From NCBI GenBank assembly GCA_014381465.1, contig JACNLP010000037.1, positions 1-49,673 of the forward strand: DNA of 49,673 bases, in the 5' to 3' direction. The notes below the pieces were generated by a model. It did not search any database. It had not been told where the DNA came from and worked only from the letters and a program-made list of their open reading frames with translations. The DNA comes from Flavobacteriales bacterium. GTDB taxonomy: Bacteria > Bacteroidota > Bacteroidia > Flavobacteriales > BACL11. A program made the position numbers and the translations under genes. Positions within the stretch are counted from its first letter, which is position 1. Every line of letters begins with the position of its first letter. Shown here piece by piece: positions 20,104-29,761 of the stretch.

Positions 20104-21039
20104 TTACTTTCTGGCTACTGCTTTTTTAGTTGCTGTAATAATTGCTTTTGCATCTAAGCCGTACTTTTCCAATAATTGCATTGGCGTACCACTTTCTCCA
20201 AAACTATCGTCAACACCAACCATTTCGATAGGAGTAGGGTTGTTTCTGCTCAACAATTGTGCAACACTATCTCCTAATCCGCCATTTAACATATGTTCTT
20301 CAGCTGTAACTACACATTTAGTTTTACTTACAGCACTTAAGATAGCTTTACTATCCAAAGGTTTAATGGTGTGGATATTTATTACTTCAGCAGAAATTCC
20401 TTCTTCAGCTAAAGTTTTAGCAGCTTCTAATGCTTCCCATACTAAATGCCCTGTAGCAAATATAGTAACATCAGTTCCTTCTTGCATGTGCACTGCTTTT
20501 CCAATTTCAAAGTTTTGATCAGTAGGAGTGAAGTTAGGTACTTTTGGGCGACCGAAACGCAAATATACAGGACCAACATAATCGGCAATGGCAATGGTTG
20601 CAGCTTTTGTTTGGTTATAATCACAAGGGTTGATAACTACCATATTTGGAAGCATTTTCATCATTCCAACATCTTCCAATACTTGATGTGTTGCACCATC
20701 TTCCCCTAAAGTAACTCCTGCATGAGAAGCGCATATTTTCACATTCTTTTCAGAATAAGCTACCGATTGTCTGATTTGATCGTACACACGAGAGGTAGAA
20801 AAGTTAGCAAAAGTTCCTGTAAAAGGAATCTTCCCACCAATAGTCATACCGGCAGCAATCCCAATCATATTTGCTTCTGCAATTCCTACTTGAAAAAAGC
20901 GTTCTGGGTTTTCATTTTTAAATTCATTCATTTTTAGAGAACCAATAAGGTCAGCACAAAGTGCAACTACATTAGGGTTTTTTCTCCCTAGTGCTGTAAG
21001 TCCTGCTCCAAATCCTGAGCGTGTATCTTTTAATTCCAT
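20104..21039 (-). CDS. Transketolase, C-terminal subunit
   Basis: TRSGFGAGLTALGRKNPNVVALCADLIGSLKMNEF...RFFQVGIAEANMIGIAAGM...HAGVTLGEDGATHQ. Confidence 0.9.
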   Translation of the reverse strand: MELKDTRSGFGAGLTALGRKNPNVVALCADLIGSLKMNEFKNENPERFFQVGIAEANMIGIAAGMTIGGKIPFTGTFANFSTSRVYDQIRQSVAYSEKNVKICASHAGVTLGEDGATHQVLEDVGMMKMLPNMVVINPCDYNQTKAATIAIADYVGPVYLRFGRPKVPNFTPTDQNFEIGKAVHMQEGTDVTIFATGHLVWEALEAAKTLAEEGISAEVINIHTIKPLDSKAILSAVSKTKCVVTAEEHMLNGGLGDSVAQLLSRNNPTPIEMVGVDDSFGESGTPMQLLEKYGLDAKAIITATKKAVARK

Positions 21040-21040
21040 T

Positions 21041-22417
21041 TTAGTATAGTTTTATTAGTTCAGATTTTCCTGAACGAATTTTAAAATTCTGTTCTCTAGT
21101 AAACATATATTGTTTTGCTGCCTTTGCTCGGAAAATAATTTTATAGTTACCAGGTAAAAGGTGAAGCCGTAATTTTTGCTTGTTTTCATCAATATTATAT
21201 ATGAGTTCCAATTTATCATTTTTAGATAAATAAACTCCACCATATCCTTTTGAAGGAAGTAAAATATTTGCTATTCCTGAAGTAGGTAAGCTAAGGGTGG
21301 TAAGTTTAGATTGTTGAATTTCTACATCTTTAATAAGAAATCTTGGAAGAGTAAGCACTTCAATATCATACTTTCCTGTCAAATATTTTTGTTTGGTATT
21401 GGTTTCTTGCACATTTAAAGTTTGTAGCTCTCCTGATTTTCTGATGATAAAAGAGTATTTTTCCTTGCTTAGCATTTTTATTTCTAAATCGCCTTGCGGA
21501 GTATTTATAGGAATAATAGTATGTTTTCCTGGTGTGAGGGAAATTAATTCCGACTCAACAGATGGAATAGTATGAGCAACCACTCTATATTTTAAAATTG
21601 GGTCAATACTCATAGTGTCAGGATTACCCTTGTGATTCATGGTGTGTATAAAGTTGTACTTTGCTAGCCCACTAAAATCATCATAAAAAGTAAGATTTAC
21701 ATTGGTTTCTGTTGGCTTGCCATAAGCATCTAATAGGTTTACTTGTGCAGTAGTTGAATTTAATACATGAGATATAACTACCTCTAAAACAGTCTCAAAG
21801 TCCCTTTCTTTTGAAGCGTCATAATAGGTTCCAACACAATCAAAAGTCTTTTTGTAAGTTTCATCTAAACCAATACCGATTACAAAAGGTTTTAAAATAA
21901 TTCCTTCTCTTTGTAATAGTCTGGAAACAGAACAAGGGTCCATATTGCATTCCTCAATTCCATCAGTAATAAGGATGATAATATTTCTGCTATTAGCATT
22001 TTTAGGAAAGTCATAAGCCCCTTTTTCTAAGGAAATTGCAATAGGAGTGGTGCCTCTTGCTCGAATCATTTTCAGTTTTGCTTTAATTCTATCGGTAACT
22101 ACATCACTTTTTCCAAAATCAACTTCCAATCTGGTATCATCACAATCCTGAGGAGGGTATCCTTTTTGATGACCATATACTCTTAGGCCAATTTCCAAAT
22201 TATCCATGTTTTTTAAACTATCTAACATATTGTAAAGTAGTTTTCTGGCAATGTCAATCTTTCTGCCAGATTGCCAACGGCCAAGCATGGATTGAGAGGC
22301 ATCAAAAATGAATAAGATTCTGTTTATTGGCTCTTGGTTTTTTTGAGCAGAAACATCAAAACTCCCCATTAATAGGAGGGTTGTTATTAATAATATTTTG
22401 ATGTTTTTAGTAATCAC
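21041..22417 (-). CDS. Secreted von Willebrand factor A domain protein
   Basis: NRILFIFDASQSMLGRW (MIDAS DxSxS), RGTTPIAISLEKGAYDF, IIILITDGIEECNMDPC; signal peptide. Confidence 0.85.
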   Translation of the reverse strand: MITKNIKILLITTLLLMGSFDVSAQKNQEPINRILFIFDASQSMLGRWQSGRKIDIARKLLYNMLDSLKNMDNLEIGLRVYGHQKGYPPQDCDDTRLEVDFGKSDVVTDRIKAKLKMIRARGTTPIAISLEKGAYDFPKNANSRNIIILITDGIEECNMDPCSVSRLLQREGIILKPFVIGIGLDETYKKTFDCVGTYYDASKERDFETVLEVVISHVLNSTTAQVNLLDAYGKPTETNVNLTFYDDFSGLAKYNFIHTMNHKGNPDTMSIDPILKYRVVAHTIPSVESELISLTPGKHTIIPINTPQGDLEIKMLSKEKYSFIIRKSGELQTLNVQETNTKQKYLTGKYDIEVLTLPRFLIKDVEIQQSKLTTLSLPTSGIANILLPSKGYGGVYLSKNDKLELIYNIDENKQKLRLHLLPGNYKIIFRAKAAKQYMFTREQNFKIRSGKSELIKLY

Positions 22418-23252
22418 CTAATGTTTCTGGATTTTGTGAAAGTGCATCAGCTAGTTGCTCATCATTGGGAGCAGATCCATGCCAAGCATGTGTCCCCATC
22501 ATATAATCTACTCCATTTCCCATTTCGGTATGTAATATTATAACGACTGGTTTTCCTTTTGCTGATAAATCTTTGGCATTATTTAAGCAACTTATAATGG
22601 CTTCCAAATTGTTCCCGTTTGTTTCCTCCATCACTTCCCAGTCAAAAGCCCTGAACTTTTTAGCTATATCACCCATAGGAAGTACATCATCTAAACTCCC
22701 ATCAATTTGTTTTTTATTGTAATCGATAGTTGCTATTAGGTTATCTACTTTATTGGCAGAAGCATACATTATGGCTTCCCAGTTTTGTCCTTCTTGTAGC
22801 TCCCCATCCCCTAATAATGTAAAAATTGTGCCATTATCATTATTGAGTTTTTTGCTTTGAGCTGCACCAATTGCTACCGAAAGCCCTTGCCCTAAAGAGC
22901 CTGAAGCCATGCGAATACCTGGTAAATTATCATGAGTAGCGGGGTGACCCTGCAAGCGAGAATTTAATTTACGGAATGTAGAGAGTTCGGAAACATCAAA
23001 ATAACCACTTCTAGCCAAAACAGAATACCAAAGAGGGGAGATGTGTCCGTTGGACAAGAAGAATAAATCTTCCTCAATTCCATCCATACTAAAGTTGGTG
23101 TTGTGATTCATTATCTCAAAGTAGAGGGCTGTTAAAAACTCTGTACAACCAAGCGACCCTCCAGGATGTCCAGAGTTGTTGGCATGCACCATTCGTAGAA
23201 TATCTCTTCTTATTTGGGGGCAGATTTCTTTTAGTTCAGTAATATTTGTCAT
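22407..23252 (-). CDS. Transketolase, N-terminal subunit
   Basis: Start chosen at MTNITELKEICPQIRRDILRM (ORF track extends to 23291); HANNSGHPGGSLGCTEFLTALYF, GHISPLWYSVLAR, GDGELQEGQNWEAIMYA. Confidence 0.9.
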   Translation of the reverse strand: MTNITELKEICPQIRRDILRMVHANNSGHPGGSLGCTEFLTALYFEIMNHNTNFSMDGIEEDLFFLSNGHISPLWYSVLARSGYFDVSELSTFRKLNSRLQGHPATHDNLPGIRMASGSLGQGLSVAIGAAQSKKLNNDNGTIFTLLGDGELQEGQNWEAIMYASANKVDNLIATIDYNKKQIDGSLDDVLPMGDIAKKFRAFDWEVMEETNGNNLEAIISCLNNAKDLSAKGKPVVIILHTEMGNGVDYMMGTHAWHGSAPNDEQLADALSQNPETLGDY

Positions 23253-23390
23253 AGGATGGTTTAATAATCGCAAAAATAGACTTTTAATCAAACGCTTGGG
23301 GGCTGTGTTAATAATTTTTGAAAACTCTAATGTATTTTCTGTTTTTTTGCATTCTTAATATATCTTTGCCAACTCAAAAAAACAAAAAAT

Positions 23391-24488
23391 ATGGCCTTAA
23401 AATGTGGAATTGTAGGATTACCAAATGTTGGTAAATCAACTTTGTTTAATTGCTTATCTAAAGCAAAAGCACAATCAGCAAATTTTCCATTCTGTACTAT
23501 TGAGCCAAATGTTGGTGTAATTACAGTTCCTGATGAAAGGTTAGAGAAATTAGCAGCATTGGTAAAGCCAGAAAAAGTACAAGCCACCACTATTGAGATT
23601 GTGGATATTGCAGGATTAGTAAAAGGCGCAAGCAAAGGGGAGGGGCTTGGCAATAAGTTCCTAGCAAACATCCGTGAATGTAATGCTATTATTCATGTGC
23701 TAAGGTGTTTTGATGATGATAATATTGTACATGTAGATGGAAGTGTAAATCCTATAAGAGATAAAGAAACAATCGATTTTGAATTGCAAATTAAGGATTT
23801 GGAAGCCATAGAAAAAAAGCGAGATAAATACCAGAAAATTGCAAAATCGGGTGACAAAGAAGCCATAAAGATAGTTGATGCTTTAGATAAATACATAGCC
23901 CATTTAGAACAAGGAGAATCTGTTCGTTCGCTTGAAATAACAGATGCCGAAAAAGAGGTTGTTTCTGATTTATATTTATTGACTGCTAAGCCAGTGCTTT
24001 ATGTTTGTAATGTAGATGAAACTTCTGCAAAAAATGGCAATAAATATGTGGAGAAAGTTAAGGAAGCAATAAAAACAGAAGATGCAGAAATTCTACTTAT
24101 AGCCACTTCCATTGAAGCAGAAATTGCTGAATTAGAAGATTTAGAAGAACAAGAATTATTTTTAAGTGAAATGGGACTGGAAAAACCTGGAGTTCATCAT
24201 TTAATACAGGCGACTTATCGCTTACTAAATTTGCAAACTTATTTTACAGCAGGCGTGAAAGAGGTAAGAGCTTGGACCATTATAAAAGGGATGAAAGCAC
24301 CGCAAGCTGCTGGTGTTATACATTCTGATTTTGAAAAAGGATTTATAAGGGCAGAGGTAATTGCCTACAATAATTTTGTAGCATTGGGGTCAGAACAGGC
24401 CTGCAAAGATGCTGGAAAGCTTTCAGTTGAAGGGAAACAGTATGTAGTAAAAGATGGTGATGTAATGCATTTTAGGTTTAATGTTTAA
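23391..24488 (+). CDS. ychF: Redox-regulated ATPase / OBG-family GTP-binding protein YchF
   Basis: MALKCGIVGLPNVGKSTLFNCLSKAKAQSANFPFCTIEPNVGVITVPDERL; C-terminal TGS-like region. Confidence 0.95.
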   Translation: MALKCGIVGLPNVGKSTLFNCLSKAKAQSANFPFCTIEPNVGVITVPDERLEKLAALVKPEKVQATTIEIVDIAGLVKGASKGEGLGNKFLANIRECNAIIHVLRCFDDDNIVHVDGSVNPIRDKETIDFELQIKDLEAIEKKRDKYQKIAKSGDKEAIKIVDALDKYIAHLEQGESVRSLEITDAEKEVVSDLYLLTAKPVLYVCNVDETSAKNGNKYVEKVKEAIKTEDAEILLIATSIEAEIAELEDLEEQELFLSEMGLEKPGVHHLIQATYRLLNLQTYFTAGVKEVRAWTIIKGMKAPQAAGVIHSDFEKGFIRAEVIAYNNFVALGSEQACKDAGKLSVEGKQYVVKDGDVMHFRFNV

Positions 24489-24517
24489 AGGATAGATATT
24501 AATATTGAGATTATAGA

Positions 24518-24550
24518 CCGCTTACACTATTAGCGGAATTTTTTTTATTT
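24518..24550 (+). terminator. Possible Rho-independent terminator after ychF
   Basis: CCGCT (24518-24522) ... AGCGG (24532-24536) followed by AATTTTTTTTATTTTTT. Confidence 0.45.
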
Positions 24551-24703
24551 TTTATCTCATATCTAAAATACTAAAATCTAACCTCTGTTTTCTGGTTGAA
24601 AACATTGTTGAAAAACTTATCTGATTATCTCCTCATATTTTTATTTGTGTTTTAATTTTGCTTTCATTCGTAAAAACTCGAAATAAACGCATTTTATTTA
24701 TAT

Positions 24704-26557
24704 ATGTCAAAACAAGATTATACAGAAGATAGTATTCGTTCCTTAGATTGGAAAGATCATATCCGACTAAGACCTGGAATGTATATTGGTAAGATTGGGA
24801 ATGGCTCATCTCCTGATGATGGCGTGTATGTTCTTTTGAAAGAAGTGATTGACAACTGTATTGACGAATATGTAATGGGGCATGGAAAAACCATTGAGGT
24901 TTCCATAAAAAATAATAGGGTTTCAGTACGAGATTTTGGGAGAGGAATTCCCTTAGGTAAAGTAATTGATTGCGTTTCAAAAATAAATACTGGTGCAAAA
25001 TACGATTCCAAAGTTTTTAAAAAATCAGTAGGATTAAATGGGGTTGGAACAAAAGCGGTAAACGCGCTTTCATCCTATTTTAAAATAAAATCCGTAAGGG
25101 AAGGCAAGAGTAAATTAGTAGAATTCAGTCAGGGAATTGTTGATAATGACAATGCAATTCAAGAAAATTCATCTAGAAAAGGCACAAAAGTTACCTTTAT
25201 TCCTGATCAAGAGTTGTTTGGGAAATACCGATTTATCAATGAGTATGTGGAGAAGATGCTTTGGAATTATTGCTTTCTAAATCCTGGGCTTACTATTTTG
25301 TATAACGGACAAAAATTCATTTCTGAAAAAGGGCTTTACGATTTATTAGAAAGAGATATTGATTCAGAAATATTGTATCCTATTATCCACTTAAAAGCAG
25401 ATGATATTGAAATAGCAATTACCCATTGTAAAAACCAATATTCTGAGCAGTATTATTCTTTTGTAAACGGACAACATACCGTTCAGGGAGGAACACATCA
25501 AAGTTCTTTTAGGGAGGCAATAGCAAAAACTATCCGTGAGTTTTATGGTAAAAATTATGATGCGGTGGATATTCGGCAATCAGTTTATGCAGCTATTAGT
25601 ATAAAGATAATTGAGCCGGTTTTTGAGTCGCAAACCAAAACGAAATTGGGTTCAAATGAAATGGAACCCTCTGGTATAACTATTCGTTCCTTTGTAAATG
25701 ATTTTATCAAAACACATTTGGATAATTATTTGCATAAACATCCAGAAACAGCAATTGCTTTACAAAAGAAAATTCAACAAGCAGAACACGAAAGAAAGGC
25801 AATGGCGGGAGTGAAAAAATTAGCTAGAGAAAGAGCAAAAAAAGCCAATCTGCACAATAAAAAACTAAGAGATTGTAGAGTGCATTATAACGATTTGAAA
25901 AAAGAGAATCGTGCCGATACAACCATTTTTATTACAGAGGGAGATTCTGCTTCTGGTTCAATTACCAAAACGCGTGATGTAGCTACACAAGCGGTTTTTA
26001 GTTTGAGAGGGAAACCTCTTAATTCCTTTGGGTTGAATAAAAAAGTAGTTTATGAAAATGAGGAGTTTAACCTTTTGCAAGCGGCCCTTAATATTGAGGA
26101 AGGGATTGAAGGTTTGCGTTATAATAAAATTGTATTAGCCACTGATGCGGATGTTGATGGTATGCATATTCGCCTTTTACTTATCACTTTCTTTTTAAAA
26201 TTTTTCCCAGAACTAGTAAAAGAAGGGCATGTGCATATTTTGGAAACGCCACTTTTTAGAGTTAGAAACAAAAAAGAAACCTTTTATTGCTATAACGAAC
26301 AAGAAAAAACAGAAGCAATAGAAAAGGTTGGTAAAAATGCTGAAATCACTAGATTTAAAGGATTGGGAGAAATTTCTCCATCAGAGTTCAAACATTTTAT
26401 TGGGAAAAATATGCGACTTGAACCAGTGATAATTGGGAAAGAAGCTGGAATTACAGAGATTTTAAGCTTCTATATGGGTAAAAACACCCCTGAAAGACAG
26501 CAGTTTATTATTGAAAACCTAAAAGTAGAAAAAGATATTGTAAAAGATGAGAAATAA
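24704..26557 (+). CDS. parE: DNA topoisomerase IV subunit B (type IIA topoisomerase ATPase subunit)
   Basis: [53 protein letters not shown]; paired with a parC-like ORF downstream. Confidence 0.9.
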   Translation: MSKQDYTEDSIRSLDWKDHIRLRPGMYIGKIGNGSSPDDGVYVLLKEVIDNCIDEYVMGHGKTIEVSIKNNRVSVRDFGRGIPLGKVIDCVSKINTGAKYDSKVFKKSVGLNGVGTKAVNALSSYFKIKSVREGKSKLVEFSQGIVDNDNAIQENSSRKGTKVTFIPDQELFGKYRFINEYVEKMLWNYCFLNPGLTILYNGQKFISEKGLYDLLERDIDSEILYPIIHLKADDIEIAITHCKNQYSEQYYSFVNGQHTVQGGTHQSSFREAIAKTIREFYGKNYDAVDIRQSVYAAISIKIIEPVFESQTKTKLGSNEMEPSGITIRSFVNDFIKTHLDNYLHKHPETAIALQKKIQQAEHERKAMAGVKKLARERAKKANLHNKKLRDCRVHYNDLKKENRADTTIFITEGDSASGSITKTRDVATQAVFSLRGKPLNSFGLNKKVVYENEEFNLLQAALNIEEGIEGLRYNKIVLATDADVDGMHIRLLLITFFLKFFPELVKEGHVHILETPLFRVRNKKETFYCYNEQEKTEAIEKVGKNAEITRFKGLGEISPSEFKHFIGKNMRLEPVIIGKEAGITEILSFYMGKNTPERQQFIIENLKVEKDIVKDEK

Positions 26558-27059
26558 CAATTATAAATATTCAAATTTAAAGAGTGCTTATTTGATAACT
26601 GCTGTTATATTTTTTGTTGGCATGATTACATTAGCTCTTCCTTTGTTTTTTATTAAAACATTTCCTTCAAGTATTTTAACAACAACATTTACTTCTTTTC
26701 CTTATTCGCTAATAAGTGTATTTGGGCTTGCTTTTCTTTTGTACTTTATTTTTACAGGTGTTTATTTTTATACATTTATAATAGATAATTATATAGTTGA
26801 AATAAAGTCAAAAAGAACTATTTCTGGGTTTTTCTCCAAAAAGAATAATATTATTGAAATGCCAAAAAGAACAATTGTAAGATATGCCTTCTATAATAGG
26901 CCTTTTACATTTAATACAACTTTAATGATAAAAATAAAACTCTCAGAAAGAAAATCTCTTGCAAAAAGGTTTCAATTATCATTTTTAACAAAAAAACAAA
27001 AAGAAAAAATATCAGTAATATTAGATAATATTGTTGAAAACAATAATTTGAATGGATAA
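26547..27059 (+). CDS. Small membrane protein of unknown function between parE and parC
   Basis: 170 aa, two hydrophobic helices; overlaps parE by 11 bp and parC by 8 bp. Confidence 0.7.
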   Translation: MRNNNYKYSNLKSAYLITAVIFFVGMITLALPLFFIKTFPSSILTTTFTSFPYSLISVFGLAFLLYFIFTGVYFYTFIIDNYIVEIKSKRTISGFFSKKNNIIEMPKRTIVRYAFYNRPFTFNTTLMIKIKLSERKSLAKRFQLSFLTKKQKEKISVILDNIVENNNLNG

Positions 27060-29661
27060 GCAGGAAAATCAAAATAACGGGGAAAATCTAAAAGATGTAA
27101 TTCATGTTTCTGGTATGTATAAGAAATGGTTTTTAGATTATGCCTCTTATGTTATTTTAGAGAGATCCGTGCCTTATATTGAAGATGGGTTAAAGCCAGT
27201 ACAAAGAAGAATACTTCATTCCTTAAAAGAATTGGATGATGGCAGGTATCACAAAGTTGCCAATGTAATTGGGCACACCATGAAATTTCACCCTCATGGA
27301 GATGCTTCTATTGGAGATGCGCTTGTGCAAATAGGACAAAAGAATCTATTACTCGATATGCAAGGTAATTGGGGAAATACATTTACAGGTGATAAGGCAG
27401 CAGCTCCAAGATATATTGAAGTTCGCCTTAGTAAATTCGCTTTAGAAGTACTTTATAACTCAAAAATTACAGAGTGGAATTCCTCTTATGACGGTAGAAG
27501 TAAAGAGCCAGTAACTTTACCAGTAAAATTCCCATTGCTTTTAGCTCATGGAGTAGAGGGTATTGCAGTTGGACTTTCTACCAAAATAATGCCACATAAT
27601 TTTAATGAACTTCTTGATGCTTCTATAAAAGTTTTAAAAGGGGTTAAGCCCAGAATATTCCCCGACTTTTTTAGTGGCGGAACGGCTGATTTTACCAATT
27701 ATAATGATGGCAAAAGAGGAGGGAGGATAAGGGTAAGAGCAAAGATAAATCAAGAAAATAAAAGTACTCTTATTATTTCAGAAATTCCTTTTTCTACAAC
27801 AACAACATCTTTGATTGCTTCTATTATTCGTGCAAATGATAAAGGTAAAATTAAAATAAAAAAAATAGAAGATAATACTGCAGAGAATGTAGAAATAGCT
27901 ATTACGCTTCCTGCAAAAGTATCGCCCGATAAAACCATAGATGCTCTTTATAGTTTTACCGATTGCGAACTTTCTATCTCCCCCCTTGCATGTATAATTG
28001 AAGATGATACTCCTAAGTTTTTGGGCGTATCAGAAATTTTGCAAATTTCAACAAATAGAACGCTTAAACTACTAAAACAAGAGCTGGAAGTAGTATTAAG
28101 TGAATTGCAAGAAAAATGGCATTTTTTATCTTTAGAAAGAATTTTTATTGAGAATAGAATCTATCATCAAATTGAAGAGTTAGAAAGTTGGGAAGAAGTA
28201 ATTAGCACTATTCATATGGGGTTAAAACCGCATACAAAAAACCTTTTTAAAGAGGTAACAGATGAAGATGTAAGTCGGCTCACTGAAATAAAGATTAAGC
28301 GAATCACCAAATTTGATTTAAACAAGGCGAAAAATGATTTGTTAAAACTAGAAGAAAAGATAAAAAAAGTAAAATACAATCTGAAAAACCTTACCAATTA
28401 TGCTATTGATTACTTCAAAAAGTTAAAAAAGGATTACGGGAAAGATTTTAAGAGAAAAACAGAAATAAGAACTTTTGAAAATATTGAAGCAAAGAAAGTA
28501 GTAGTTGCTAGTAAAAAGCTTTATGTAAATAAAAAAGAGGGCTTTATTGGAACAGCTCTCCGAAAAGATGAATATGTATGTGATTGCTCTGATATTGATG
28601 ATATTATTGTTTTCAAAACAGATGGAACAATGATTGTAGTTAAAGTAGATGATAAAACATTTGTTGGAAAAAACATAATACATTGTGCAGTTTATAAAAA
28701 GGGAGATGAGCGAACCATCTATAATATGATTTACAAAGATGGAAAATCAGGAAATACCATGATAAAGCGATTTGCTGTAAAAGGAGTTACAAGAAATAAG
28801 GATTATTCTCTTACAAAATCGGAAAAAGGAAGTAAGGTACTTTATTTTACTGCAAATCCAAATGGTCAAGCAGAGCAAGTTACTATTCATTTGCGTGCAT
28901 TAGAAAGATTAAAAAAGCTAAAAATTGATGTTGATTTTTCGGAATTGGCAATTAAAGGAAGAAGTGCAAATGGAAATATAGTTACAAAAAATGCAGTAAA
29001 GAAGGTGGAATTAAAATCGGAAGGCATCTCTACACTTGCTGCCAGAAAAATTTGGTTTGATGATGCTGTACAAAGATTAAATGTAGATGAAAGAGGAGAG
29101 TTTTTAGGTGATTTTGAAGCAGAAGATAAAATACTTACAATAAATCAGCAAGGCGAATTGGAGCTGAAAGGTTTTGAGCTCTCCACTCATTTTGATGAAG
29201 ATATGATTGTAATAGAAAAGTTTAATCCTAAAAAACCTATTTCTGCTATTTATTTTGATGGAAAAAAAGAGTGTTACTTTGTAAAAAGATTTCAAGTAGA
29301 ATTAAAAACTAAAAGAATCAATTTTGTTACAGAGCATAAAAATTCAATACTTGAAATTGTATCTACTGATTGGCGTCCGCAAGCAGAAATAGTTTTTGTA
29401 AAGGAAAAAGGAAAAGAAAGAAAAACAGAAACCATAAATATTGAGGATTTTATAACTGTTAAGGGGATAAAAGCTAGTGGAAATAAATTAACAAACAAGA
29501 AAGTAAAAGAAATAAACTTAATTGAACCTCTTGCTTATCAACAAGAAGAAATAGAGAAAGAGATAGAGGATGAAAATACAGAAATTAAAGAAGTTATAAA
29601 TAAAAAGTCATCTGATTCAGAGCAAGGTGATTCTAATAATCAAATTACTTTGGATTTATAA
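27052..29661 (+). CDS. parC: DNA topoisomerase IV subunit A
   Basis: YASYVILERSVPYIEDGLKPVQRRILHSLKELDDGRYHKVANVIGHTMKFHPHGDASIGDALV; AAPRYIEVRLSKFA. Confidence 0.9.
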   Translation: MDKQENQNNGENLKDVIHVSGMYKKWFLDYASYVILERSVPYIEDGLKPVQRRILHSLKELDDGRYHKVANVIGHTMKFHPHGDASIGDALVQIGQKNLLLDMQGNWGNTFTGDKAAAPRYIEVRLSKFALEVLYNSKITEWNSSYDGRSKEPVTLPVKFPLLLAHGVEGIAVGLSTKIMPHNFNELLDASIKVLKGVKPRIFPDFFSGGTADFTNYNDGKRGGRIRVRAKINQENKSTLIISEIPFSTTTTSLIASIIRANDKGKIKIKKIEDNTAENVEIAITLPAKVSPDKTIDALYSFTDCELSISPLACIIEDDTPKFLGVSEILQISTNRTLKLLKQELEVVLSELQEKWHFLSLERIFIENRIYHQIEELESWEEVISTIHMGLKPHTKNLFKEVTDEDVSRLTEIKIKRITKFDLNKAKNDLLKLEEKIKKVKYNLKNLTNYAIDYFKKLKKDYGKDFKRKTEIRTFENIEAKKVVVASKKLYVNKKEGFIGTALRKDEYVCDCSDIDDIIVFKTDGTMIVVKVDDKTFVGKNIIHCAVYKKGDERTIYNMIYKDGKSGNTMIKRFAVKGVTRNKDYSLTKSEKGSKVLYFTANPNGQAEQVTIHLRALERLKKLKIDVDFSELAIKGRSANGNIVTKNAVKKVELKSEGISTLAARKIWFDDAVQRLNVDERGEFLGDFEAEDKILTINQQGELELKGFELSTHFDEDMIVIEKFNPKKPISAIYFDGKKECYFVKRFQVELKTKRINFVTEHKNSILEIVSTDWRPQAEIVFVKEKGKERKTETINIEDFITVKGIKASGNKLTNKKVKEINLIEPLAYQQEEIEKEIEDENTEIKEVINKKSSDSEQGDSNNQITLDL

Positions 29662-29705
29662 AAATCCTTTGAACAGCTAAGATGTTTGGCTATTACTTTT
29701 CAATC

Positions 29706-29738
29706 TTTGTTAATTGAACTTCTTTTAATTTAAATTTG
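29706..29738 (+). promoter_or_regulatory. Candidate Bacteroidota-type promoter (TTTG / TAAATTTG)
   Basis: TTTG at 29706-29709 and TAAATTTG at 29731-29738 upstream of the ORF at 29762. Confidence 0.5.
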
Positions 29739-29761
29739 CACAAACTTAAAAACAAAATACT

